DNA of 56,640 bases. Origin: Pseudonocardia kujensis (lineage in GTDB: Bacteria; Actinomycetota; Actinomycetes; Mycobacteriales; Pseudonocardiaceae). The position numbers were made by a program, and so were the translations under genes. The notes below the pieces were generated by a model. That model was not told where the DNA came from and ran no database searches. It worked only from the letters and a program-made list of their open reading frames with translations. Positions 34,582 through 41,659 of this stretch are shown here, piece after piece. The DNA is taken from positions 1 to 56,640 of the forward strand of contig NZ_JAJSOK010000050.1 in the NCBI RefSeq assembly GCF_021283305.1, written 5' to 3'. Position 1 is the stretch's first letter, and every line of letters starts with the position of its first letter.

Positions 34582-35469
34582 GTGACCGAGCCGACCGTCG
34601 TGCTGGAGAAGCTGTCGTTCCTGGAGGGCCCGCGCTGGCTCGAGGGCCGGGTCTGGGTGAGCGACTTCTACACCCACCGGGTGCTCAGTGCCGAGGCCGA
34701 CGGCCGCGACCTGCGGGTGGAGGCGACCGTGCCGGCCCAGCCGTCGGGGACCGGGCTGCTGCCCGACGGCCGGCTGCTGATCGCGTCGATGCGGGACCGG
34801 AGGATCCTGCGCCGCGAGCCGGACGGCACGCTGGTCACCCACGCCGACCTGAGCGGGCTCGCCCGCGGGGTGCTCAACGACATGGCGGTCGACCGGCAGG
34901 GGCGCTGCTGGGTCGGGTGCTTCGGCTTCGACCTCATGGCGGGGGCCGACCTGGAACCCGGGCTGGTCATGCGCGTCGACCCGGACGGGACCGCCGAGGT
35001 CGTGGCCGAGGAGGTGTACTTCCCGAACGGCACCGTGGCCCGGGACGACACCCTGGTCGTCGCGGAGAGCTTCGGCAACCGGATGTCCGCCTACGAGATC
35101 CGGCCGGACGGCTCGCTCGGCGGCCGCCGGGACTGGGCCAGGTTCGGCGACCTGCCGACGACGCGGAACGTGGGGGAGATGCTGCCGGGGCTGGCCGTGG
35201 TGCCGGACGGGATCGCCGAGCCCGACGCCGAGGGCGCCATCTGGGTCGCCGACGCCGACCACCACCGGGCGATCCGGGTCCGCGAGGGCGGGGAGATCCT
35301 CGACGAGGTCACCGTCGGCGACCTGCAGACCTACGCGGTGGCGCTGGGCGGTGCGGACGGCCGGACCCTGTTCCTCGCGGCCGCCCCGAGCTTCCTCGAG
35401 CACGAGCGCCGGGACACCCGGGACGCGGTGCTCCTGTCGACGCGGGTCGAGGTGCCGCTCGCGAGCTGA
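34582..35469 (+). CDS. SMP-30/gluconolactonase-like beta-propeller protein
   Basis: Protein of 295 residues with the six-bladed propeller of SMP-30/gluconolactonase/LRE. Evidence: LEGPRWLEGRVWVSDFYTHRV at the start (in part, with the metal-binding Glu), RGVLNDMAVDRQGRCWVG with the Asn/Asp ligand, FPNGTVARDD and GAIWVADADHHRAIRV. It hydrolyses a lactone or related ester with a divalent metal; the substrate is not known. No signal peptide. GTG 34582 has GAGGGGG upstream. It is followed after 16 bp by the PPOX gene, which has its own promoter. Confidence 0.88.
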   Translation: MTEPTVVLEKLSFLEGPRWLEGRVWVSDFYTHRVLSAEADGRDLRVEATVPAQPSGTGLLPDGRLLIASMRDRRILRREPDGTLVTHADLSGLARGVLNDMAVDRQGRCWVGCFGFDLMAGADLEPGLVMRVDPDGTAEVVAEEVYFPNGTVARDDTLVVAESFGNRMSAYEIRPDGSLGGRRDWARFGDLPTTRNVGEMLPGLAVVPDGIAEPDAEGAIWVADADHHRAIRVREGGEILDEVTVGDLQTYAVALGGADGRTLFLAAAPSFLEHERRDTRDAVLLSTRVEVPLAS

Positions 35470-35473
35470 CGGC

Positions 35474-35479
35474 TAGGGT
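35474..35479 (+). promoter_or_regulatory. -10 box of a leaderless promoter
   Basis: TAGGGT ends 6 nt before GTG 35486 of the PPOX gene, inside the 16-nt gap after the gluconolactonase-like gene. Confidence 0.6.
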
Positions 35480-35485
35480 CGGGTC

Positions 35486-35923
35486 GTGCCGTCCCTCGAC
35501 GAGCGCGCGTGCCGGGAGCGGCTCGCGGCGCACCCGGTCGCCCGGCTCGCCACGCTGCGCGCCGACGGCACGCCCCGGCTCGTCCCGATCACGTACGCGC
35601 TGGTGGACGGGCTGGTCTGCTCCGCGGTCGACGAGGTGAAGCCGAAGCGGGGGCCACGGCTGGCCCGGCTCTCCGACGTGGCCCGGGACCCGCGGGCCGC
35701 CGTCGTGGTCGACGAGTACGCCGACGACTGGACACGGCTGTGGTGGGTCCGGGTCGACGGCACCGTGGCCGTCCACGAGGCCGGTGGCGACGATCCGGCC
35801 GACCTGCGCGAGCGGGCGCTCGACGCGCTGCAGGCGAAGTACCCGCCCTACCGGGACGCCCGCCCGCGGGGCCCGCTGCTCGTCCTGACCCCGACGGCGG
35901 TCACGGGCTGGTCGGCGCGCTGA
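35486..35923 (+). CDS. PPOX-class F420-dependent oxidoreductase (TIGR03668-like)
   Basis: Small split-barrel flavin/F420-binding protein, 145 residues. Features: HPVARLATLRADGTPRLVPIT (in part), VDEVKPKRGPRLARLSD and VVVDEYADDWTRLWWVRVDG, characteristic of the TIGR03668 group. It probably reduces a small molecule with reduced F420, a cofactor of actinobacteria. GTG 35486 is leaderless. It converges with the hydrolase gene, the two stops being 4 bp apart. Confidence 0.88.
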   Translation: MPSLDERACRERLAAHPVARLATLRADGTPRLVPITYALVDGLVCSAVDEVKPKRGPRLARLSDVARDPRAAVVVDEYADDWTRLWWVRVDGTVAVHEAGGDDPADLRERALDALQAKYPPYRDARPRGPLLVLTPTAVTGWSAR

Positions 35924-35927
35924 GACC

Positions 35928-36671
35928 TCACAGGCCGCGCAGCCAGCCGGCGACGGCCGCGTCGACGAGGGCGGGGCGCTCCAGGTGCAGGGCGTGGCCG
36001 CCGTGCAGGAACAACAGGTCCGTGTCCCCCCGGGCGGCGTCGCGGACGGCCTCGACGTGGACGGCGGTGCCGTAGGGGTCGGCGTTCCCCTGGATCCCCA
36101 GCACGGGGCAGCTGATCCCGGCGAGCTCGGGCCGCAGGTCCCAGTCCCGGAAGGCCGGTTCGAGCCAGACGTCGTTCCAGTTGCGGAAGCACACCTCGGC
36201 GTCGCGGTGGTGCCGGGCCATCCGCCCGGCCAGGTCGCCGGACTCGAAGGCGCGCTTGGCCTCCTCGATCGCCCGCAGCCCGATCTCCTCCACGAGCACG
36301 TGCGGCGCCAGCAGCACCAGCCCGGACACCGGCAGGCTCGCCGCGGCGAGCAGGGCGATCGAGGCGCCGTCGCTGTGCCCCACCAGGACCGGCTCGCCGA
36401 GCTCCAGGGCCTCGACCAGGGCCGGGACGACGGTCGCGGCCTCCTCGTGCGCGAAGCGCACGGTGCGCTTGGCGGGTGGCAGGTCCGAGAAGCCGTGCCC
36501 GAGGCGGGAGTAGGCGACCGCACGCCGTCCCGTGGCCGCGGCGATCCGCCGGTGGAAGCCGCGCCAGAGCCCCACCGACCCCAGCCCCTCGTGCAGGAAC
36601 AGCAGCGGGACACCGGTTCCCGGGACGTCCTCGTACTCGTACGCGGCGCCGTCGACCTCGACCCGGTTCAC
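35928..36671 (-). CDS. Alpha/beta hydrolase
   Basis: Alpha/beta hydrolase of 247 residues. LLFLHEGLGSVGLWRG is the oxyanion region, GHSDGASIALLAAA the nucleophile elbow (Ser about 100), GNADPYG the acid loop and HGGHALHLE the His. The phrase HEGLGSV is shared with non-heme peroxidase/C-C hydrolase relatives; substrate unknown. GTG 36671 overlaps the stop of the YjbR-like gene as GTGA. Last gene of a three-gene operon that starts with the VOC gene. Confidence 0.88.
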   Translation of the reverse strand: MNRVEVDGAAYEYEDVPGTGVPLLFLHEGLGSVGLWRGFHRRIAAATGRRAVAYSRLGHGFSDLPPAKRTVRFAHEEAATVVPALVEALELGEPVLVGHSDGASIALLAAASLPVSGLVLLAPHVLVEEIGLRAIEEAKRAFESGDLAGRMARHHRDAEVCFRNWNDVWLEPAFRDWDLRPELAGISCPVLGIQGNADPYGTAVHVEAVRDAARGDTDLLFLHGGHALHLERPALVDAAVAGWLRGL

Positions 36672-37033
36672 GCCCGGGAGTCTAGGAGCGCGATCAGTGT
36701 GCGCGGGGCCACGGTGCGGTACGCGTCCGCGACGAGCTCGGCGATCTCGTCCCAGTCGACCTCGACGTCGAGCCGCACGCCCACCCAGCCCCGGGCGCCG
36801 ACGTAGGGCGGCCGGAAGAACCGCTCCGGGTCCGCCGCGACCAGCTCCTCCTGCACCCCGGGCGGTGCGGCGCACCAGAAGGCGAGCCGGTCGTCGTGGT
36901 GGTGGTCGGCGAACGACACGAACGTCCTGCGAACGAACCAGGTGGGCTCGCCGTGGCTGATCCTCTCGGTGACCTCGGGCAGCGCCAGGCACAGCGCGCG
37001 CAGCCGCTCGAGCGGGGTCGGGCCGGCGGTCAC
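36668..37033 (-). CDS. MmcQ/YjbR family protein
   Basis: Protein of 121 residues with the YjbR/CyaY-like fold. Typical phrases: LCLALPEVTERISHGEPTWFV (in part), TFVSFADHHHDDRLAFWCAAP and YVGARGWVGVRLD. Called DNA-binding in some annotations but with no proven function. The start is GTG 37033, overlapping the VOC stop as GTGA; its own stop overlaps the hydrolase start by the same 4 nt. Both overlaps show strict co-translation. Confidence 0.88.
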   Translation of the reverse strand: MTAGPTPLERLRALCLALPEVTERISHGEPTWFVRRTFVSFADHHHDDRLAFWCAAPPGVQEELVAADPERFFRPPYVGARGWVGVRLDVEVDWDEIAELVADAYRTVAPRTLIALLDSRA

Positions 37034-37404
37034 GGCGCCACCGGGCGGTAGGTGCCGAAGCACCAGACGTTGCCCTCCGGGTCGGCGACGGCGAACTCGC
37101 GGGACCCGTAGGGCTGGTCCGTCAGCCCGTACACCAGCTCGGCCCCGGCGCCGACGGCCTTGTCGTGCAGGGTGTCCGGGCTGTCGGTGGTGAGGTAGAG
37201 GACGGCGCGGCCGGTGTCGAAGCGGTCGCCCCCGCCGGACCTGGTGCCGATCAGGACCGCGGTGTCCTCCCAGAACACCTCGGCGTGCCCGACCGAGCCG
37301 TCGTCGGCGGTCATGACGGGACCGGGGGTGAGTCCGAGGGTGCCGGTGAGGAACGCGATGGCGGCGCGCGGGTCGTCGTAGCGCAGTGTCACGTGGATGC
37401 CCAT
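37030..37404 (-). CDS. VOC (glyoxalase/bleomycin-resistance) family protein
   Basis: Single VOC domain, 124 residues. MGIHVTLRYDDPRAAIAFLT and LGLTPGPVMTADDGSVGHAEVFW are the first beta-alpha-beta-beta-beta unit; YGLTDQPYGSREFAVADPEGNVWCFGTY is the second (in part), ending with the metal-ligand Glu in DPEGN. Could be a dioxygenase, isomerase or binding protein. ATG 37404 lies 7 nt after TAGGTT. First gene of the VOC-YjbR-hydrolase operon. Confidence 0.9.
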   Translation of the reverse strand: MGIHVTLRYDDPRAAIAFLTGTLGLTPGPVMTADDGSVGHAEVFWEDTAVLIGTRSGGGDRFDTGRAVLYLTTDSPDTLHDKAVGAGAELVYGLTDQPYGSREFAVADPEGNVWCFGTYRPVAP

Positions 37405-37411
37405 ACCGGAG

Positions 37412-37417
37412 AACCTA
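37412..37417 (-). promoter_or_regulatory. -10 box of the VOC operon inside the araC-like stop
   Basis: TAGGTT on the minus strand ends 7 nt before ATG 37404. Its first three bases are also the TAG stop codon of the AraC-type gene upstream, so promoter and stop share bases. The VOC operon can thus be expressed apart from the regulator. Confidence 0.65.
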
Positions 37418-38251
37418 GGAGCCCGCGGCGGGCGTGGCTTGAACGAATGCGCACCGGTAGGCCGTCGGCGTCACACCCGCCAGCGCACGGAACTCCCTGC
37501 TCAGGTGCGCCTGGTCGGCGTAGCCGCACTCGGCGGCGACGGCGGCGAGGTCCTGCCGCGGGCCCGGCGACCCGAACGGCCCGCCGCCGACGACCAGCCC
37601 GGCGGCGCGTTCGAAGCGCAGCACACGGGCCGCGGTCTTCGGGGCCAGCCCGACCTGGGCGCGGAACCGGTCGAGCAGGTGCCGGCGGCCCCAGCCGGTC
37701 CCGGCGGCCAGCTCCGCGATCCCGACCGCCCCGCCCCGGTGTACGAGCGTCCGCCAGGCCCAGGCGACCTCGGGGTCGGGTTCCCGGACCCGCTCGGCGA
37801 GCAGCCGCCCGGCGAGGAACGCCTCGACGCGGGCGAACCGCCGCGGCCAGTCCGGGTCCTCCGCGAGCCGCTGGGGCAGCGCCGCGAGGCCGGGGTCGTC
37901 GAGCTCGTCGAGGGCGGGGACGGCGCCGGTGAGCTCCGCCGTGGGCCGGCGGAGCAGCACGAACACCCCGAGCGGCGTGAGGTCCACCTGGATGCCGTGC
38001 TGGTCGCCGCGGAACTCGGTGCGGACCGCCGAGGTCTGCATCCCGGCCAGGAACGCGTGCGGCGAAGACGGTCCGGCGGGCCCGTCCAGCCGCAGTGGGC
38101 CGCCGAAGCCCAGGATCAGCGCGCAGGACCCGACCGGGGCCTGCAGCCGGCGCAACGGCGCTGCGCTGTACTCCCGATAACCCTGCAGGCGGCGGACGTA
38201 GCGGCGCAGGGCGGGATGCGGCATCACGGTCACGTACTCGCCCGCCCCCAC
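37415..38251 (-). CDS. AraC-family transcription regulator
   Basis: Regulator of 278 residues. The N-terminal domain (about 10-160) is a cupin-like sensor (LQAPVGSCALILGFGGPLRL, VDLTPLGVFVLL). The two helix-turn-helix units are at the C-terminus: IAELAAGTGWGRRHLLDRFRAQVG (in part) and LAAVAAECGYADQAHLSREFRALAGVTPTAYR (in part), the standard AraC signature. GTG 38251 is taken as the start; GTG 38233 is also possible. It lies directly upstream of the VOC operon on the same strand, a plausible target, and divergent from the PAS-SpoIIE gene with about 50 bp between. Confidence 0.9.
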   Translation of the reverse strand: MGAGEYVTVMPHPALRRYVRRLQGYREYSAAPLRRLQAPVGSCALILGFGGPLRLDGPAGPSSPHAFLAGMQTSAVRTEFRGDQHGIQVDLTPLGVFVLLRRPTAELTGAVPALDELDDPGLAALPQRLAEDPDWPRRFARVEAFLAGRLLAERVREPDPEVAWAWRTLVHRGGAVGIAELAAGTGWGRRHLLDRFRAQVGLAPKTAARVLRFERAAGLVVGGGPFGSPGPRQDLAAVAAECGYADQAHLSREFRALAGVTPTAYRCAFVQATPAAGS

Positions 38252-38292
38252 CGGCCGAGTGTGGCCCGTATCGCCCGGTCGGCGCCAACCCC

Positions 38293-38298
38293 CATAAT
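38293..38298 (+). promoter_or_regulatory. -10 box of a leaderless promoter
   Basis: CATAAT, one base from TATAAT, ends 6 nt before ATG 38305 of the PAS-SpoIIE gene. The strongest -10 match in the window. Confidence 0.65.
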
Positions 38299-38304
38299 GC
38301 GCGG

Positions 38305-40719
38305 ATGCACGGGCCGCAGGCACAGCTCGCGGCGGACGTCGTCGCCGACCTGCCGGTCGGGCTGTTCGCGCTCGACTCCACCGGTGGCGTGCTCCTGTGG
38401 AGCGCCGAGGCCGCGCGGCTGACGGGCTGGTCGGCGGACACGGTGCTCGGCCGCAACGGCGTCGAGCGCGTCCGACCGCCAGTCGACCTGGCCGCGGCGA
38501 GGGACATGCTCGCCCGCGCCCGCTCCGGGCGGGTCAGCGACCCGCTGCCCGCCGTCGTGCCCACCGGCCGCCTCCTCTACGTCCACGCGGCGCCCGGCTC
38601 GGGTCAGGTCGCCGTGGTCGGGGTGCTGCAGGACGCCACGGACGCACGGGCCGGCGTCGAGGCCTTCTCGCTGCTCGACGCGCTCTGGCAGAACGCCCCG
38701 GTCGGGCTCGCCTACTTCGACCGCGACCTGCGGTACCGGCGGGTGAACGCCGCGGTCACCTCGATCGACGGCGGCACGGCCGACGACCGTATCGGCCGCA
38801 CCCTCGAGGAGGTCCACGGCGAGACCGGGGCCCGGATCGAAGGGCTGCTGCGCCGGGTCCTCGAGCAGGACCGGCCGCTCACCGAGGCGCCGCTCACCGG
38901 GCGGCTCTGGCACGGGCGCGGCCCCGAACAGACCTGGGTGCTCAACTCCTACCCCGTGCACGACCGCGACGGCAGCGTGCTCGGTGCGGGCCTGGTCGTC
39001 GTGGACATCACCGAGACCGAGCAGACCCGCCGGGCGCTCGCCGAGCTGGCGGCGGCCCGCGAGTCGCTGCTGCGCCGCTACCGCAGCCTCGTCGACGCCA
39101 CCTCGGCCGCGGTGTGGATCCGTGAGCCCGACGGCAGCGCGCGCGAGGACTCGCCGAGCTACCGGGTCGTCACCGGGCAGGCCCCGCACGAGTACGCGGG
39201 CTGGGGGTTCCTCGACGCGATCCACCCGGAGGACCGCCTGCGCAAGCGGGCCGCCTGGGAGGCGGCGGTCGGGCGGGCACGGGCCGGCGGGGACGCGAGC
39301 TTCGAGCACGTCCACCGGCTGCGCACGGCCACGAGCGGGTACCGGTGGTTCCGGTCGCGGGCGGTCCCGGTCCGCGAGGAGGGCCGGCTCGTCGAGTGGG
39401 TCGGCACCGAGACCGACATCGACGACGAGTTCCGGTCCCGGCACCGGCTCGACGTCCTGGCCGGGGCGACCCTCGCCGTCAACAAGGCGCTGGACCCGGA
39501 GACCGAGCTGCTCGCCCTGGCCGACGCCGTCGTGCCGGAGTTCGCGGACCTCTGCCGGGTCTACCTGGTCGACGAGGCCGAGCCGCTGGGCGCCGGCCGT
39601 CCGGTCCACGGGCGCCGCTCCGTCACCCGGGCCGCCCCGGGCCTGCCCCCGGTGCCCGGCGACATCGGCCCCGACGGCGCGGCGCGGTTCGTGTTCGGCG
39701 CCGACCACCCGCTGGCCCGCAGCGTGCGGACCGGCCGGCCGGAGCTGGAGCTCGACCCGCTCGACGTCGAGCACTGGGCCGGCACACCCGAGATGTACGC
39801 CTGGGCGCGCGAGGTGCGCATGAACTCGCGGCTGGTCGCGCCGGTGCTCTCCGGGGGCAGGGTCATCGCGGGCCTGCTGTTCGCGAGCTGCGGCGAACGC
39901 GTGCCCTACACCGCCGACGACCTGGCGCTGGTCACCGAGCTGGCCGCGCGGGCGTCGGCCGCCGTCGAGCACGGGCGGCGGTTCCAGCAGACCCGCCAGG
40001 TGTCGCTGGCGCTGCAGGAGTCGATGCTCACCGCGCCGCCGGGCGGGCCCGAGATCGGGATCGGCGGGATCGAGCTCGCCGCCCGCTACCGGCCGGCCGC
40101 CGCGGAGCTGCAGGTCGGCGGCGACTGGTACGACGTGTTCCGGCTGCCCTTCGGGGACCTCGCGCTCGCGGTCGGCGACGTCGCCGGGCACGACCTGGCC
40201 GCCGCCGCGACCATGGGGCAGCTCCGCAGCATGCTGCGCGCGCTGGCGTTCGACAGCGACGGTGCCCCGTCCGACGTGCTGCGCCGGCTCGACCGGGTCG
40301 CCTCCCGGCTCGACGTCACCCGGTTCACCACGCTGCTGCACGGTCGCATCCTGCTCCGTGGCGAGCAGCGCTTCTTCCGCTGGTCCAACGCGGGGCATCC
40401 GCTCCCGGTGGTCCTCGGCACCGACGGGGCCGCCCGCTACGCCTCCGGCACCGTCGACGTCGTGCTCGGCGTGGACCCGGACCGGCTGCGCCACGACCAG
40501 GAGATCGAGCTGGTGCCGGGCGCCACGCTGGTGCTCTACACCGACGGGCTCGCCGAGCGGCGCGACGACGTCGACGACCGTGGCGCCCGCGAGCTGCTCG
40601 CCCTCGTCGAGGCCGGGGCGCACCTGGACCTGGAGGACTTCTGCGACCACCTGGTGGCCGGGACGACCGCGGACACCGGCGACGACATCGTCGTGCTGGC
40701 CGTGCGGTACCGGGCCTGA
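38305..40719 (+). CDS. PAS-PAS-PAS-GAF-SpoIIE serine phosphatase
   Basis: Signalling phosphatase of 804 residues, soluble. Three PAS-like domains at about 10-115, 120-245 and 255-385 (the third with YRSLVDATSAAVWIREPDG and DAIHPEDRL), a GAF domain at about 395-560, then PP2C/SpoIIE (about 600-804): LQVGGDWYDVF, VGDVAGHDLAAAATMGQLR, FRWSNAGHPLPV, LYTDGLAERRDDV, DDIVVLAVRY, with the metal-binding Asp residues in place. Such RsbU/RsbP-like proteins dephosphorylate anti-anti-sigma factors in response to PAS/GAF signals. No STAS or anti-sigma gene is adjacent. ATG 38305 is leaderless. Confidence 0.93.
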   Translation: MHGPQAQLAADVVADLPVGLFALDSTGGVLLWSAEAARLTGWSADTVLGRNGVERVRPPVDLAAARDMLARARSGRVSDPLPAVVPTGRLLYVHAAPGSGQVAVVGVLQDATDARAGVEAFSLLDALWQNAPVGLAYFDRDLRYRRVNAAVTSIDGGTADDRIGRTLEEVHGETGARIEGLLRRVLEQDRPLTEAPLTGRLWHGRGPEQTWVLNSYPVHDRDGSVLGAGLVVVDITETEQTRRALAELAAARESLLRRYRSLVDATSAAVWIREPDGSAREDSPSYRVVTGQAPHEYAGWGFLDAIHPEDRLRKRAAWEAAVGRARAGGDASFEHVHRLRTATSGYRWFRSRAVPVREEGRLVEWVGTETDIDDEFRSRHRLDVLAGATLAVNKALDPETELLALADAVVPEFADLCRVYLVDEAEPLGAGRPVHGRRSVTRAAPGLPPVPGDIGPDGAARFVFGADHPLARSVRTGRPELELDPLDVEHWAGTPEMYAWAREVRMNSRLVAPVLSGGRVIAGLLFASCGERVPYTADDLALVTELAARASAAVEHGRRFQQTRQVSLALQESMLTAPPGGPEIGIGGIELAARYRPAAAELQVGGDWYDVFRLPFGDLALAVGDVAGHDLAAAATMGQLRSMLRALAFDSDGAPSDVLRRLDRVASRLDVTRFTTLLHGRILLRGEQRFFRWSNAGHPLPVVLGTDGAARYASGTVDVVLGVDPDRLRHDQEIELVPGATLVLYTDGLAERRDDVDDRGARELLALVEAGAHLDLEDFCDHLVAGTTADTGDDIVVLAVRYRA

Positions 40720-40747
40720 GGGTCCCGGACGGCGCGCGACGTCCGCG

Positions 40748-40753
40748 TACGCT
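40748..40753 (+). promoter_or_regulatory. -10 box of a leaderless promoter
   Basis: TACGCT ends 6 nt before ATG 40760 of the P-loop kinase gene. No ribosome binding site follows. Confidence 0.6.
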
Positions 40754-40759
40754 CCCGGC

Positions 40760-41383
40760 ATGATCGACCCGGTCGCCCGTGCGACGGCCCTCGCCGCGGG
40801 CGGACGGGCCCTGCTCGGCATCGCCGGTGCACCTGGCTCGGGCAAGACCACGCTCGCGGCGCACCTGGCCGCCGCCGTCCCGGGCGCGGTGCACGTGCCC
40901 ATGGACGGCTTCCACCTCGCCGACGTCGCGCTCGACCGGCTCGGACGGCGGGACCGCAAGGGCGCCCCGGACACGTTCGACGCCGCCGGCTACCTCGCGC
41001 TGCTGCGCCGGCTGCGCGCGGGGGAGCCCGGCCCGGTGTACGCGCCGATGTTCGAGCGGGACCTGGAGCAGCCGCTGGCCGGGGCGATCGCGGTGCCGCC
41101 GGAGGCCCGGCTGGTGGTGACCGAGGGCAACTACCTGCTGCTGCCGGAGGCACCGTGGCCCGCCGTGGCCGCCGAGCTCACCGAGGTGTGGTTCTGCGAC
41201 CTGCGCGAGGAGCTGCGGGTGCGCCGGCTCGTGGACCGGCACGTCCGGTTCGGCAAGGAACCCGCCGCCGCGGAGGAGTGGGTGCGGCGGGTCGACGGGC
41301 CCAACGCCGAGCGGGTGGCCGCGACCCGGGACCGGGCGCACCTGGTGGTGTCCAGCGCGGTGCTGGAGACCCTGGGACCGTGA
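40760..41383 (+). CDS. P-loop nucleoside/pantothenate-like kinase (FrcK/YggC type)
   Basis: Cytoplasmic kinase of 207 residues. Walker A GAPGSGKTTLAAHL is at about 22-35; then VPMDGFHLADVAL with the catalytic Asp, KGAPDTFDAAGYLALL, VYAPMFERDLEQP, EGNYLLLPE, and the lid RRLVDRHVRFGKEPAAAEEWV in part. The family includes FrcK and YggC and resembles uridine and pantothenate kinases; substrate unknown. Stands alone on its strand between the SpoIIE gene and the convergent HicB-like gene. Confidence 0.9.
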   Translation: MIDPVARATALAAGGRALLGIAGAPGSGKTTLAAHLAAAVPGAVHVPMDGFHLADVALDRLGRRDRKGAPDTFDAAGYLALLRRLRAGEPGPVYAPMFERDLEQPLAGAIAVPPEARLVVTEGNYLLLPEAPWPAVAAELTEVWFCDLREELRVRRLVDRHVRFGKEPAAAEEWVRRVDGPNAERVAATRDRAHLVVSSAVLETLGP

Positions 41384-41404
41384 CCGCGTGGCTCGGCCGA
41401 GGGC

Positions 41405-41623
41405 TCAGCGCCAGGGGGCGATACGGGCGCGCCGCGACAACCGGACCTCGCACTCGATGCCGGCCGGGTCCAGGCCCGTGAGCACGGCGATCAGGTCGCG
41501 CGCGGCCGACTCGGCGTCGCGCAGGTCGCGGACCGCGGTGGCGGCCTCGATCTCCGGCACGTAGAGCACCAGGGCGCGGTCCGACGGCCAGGCGTCGACC
41601 GCGAACCGCCGCGAGCTGCTCAC
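41405..41623 (-). CDS. HicB-like solitary protein
   Basis: Small protein of 72 residues in the HicB-like partial RNase H fold: RFAVDAWPSDRALVLYVPEI then VRDLRDAESAARDLIAVLTGL, ending in basic RLSRRARIAPWR. HicB is the antitoxin of HicAB; no HicA (dsRNA-binding) ORF is next to it. GTG 41623 follows TACCGT (minus strand, plus 41631-41636) by 7 nt, so it is leaderless. It sits between the kinase and the large penicillin-binding protein gene. Role unknown. Confidence 0.7.
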   Translation of the reverse strand: MSSSRRFAVDAWPSDRALVLYVPEIEAATAVRDLRDAESAARDLIAVLTGLDPAGIECEVRLSRRARIAPWR

Positions 41624-41630
41624 CTCTCCC

Positions 41631-41636
41631 ACGGTA
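41631..41636 (-). promoter_or_regulatory. -10 box of a leaderless promoter
   Basis: TACCGT on the minus strand ends 7 nt before GTG 41623 of the HicB-like gene, only 24 nt from the stop codon of the penicillin-binding protein gene, which runs in the same direction. Confidence 0.5.
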
Positions 41637-41659
41637 GCCGCGCCCGCACGCGGAGGCAT

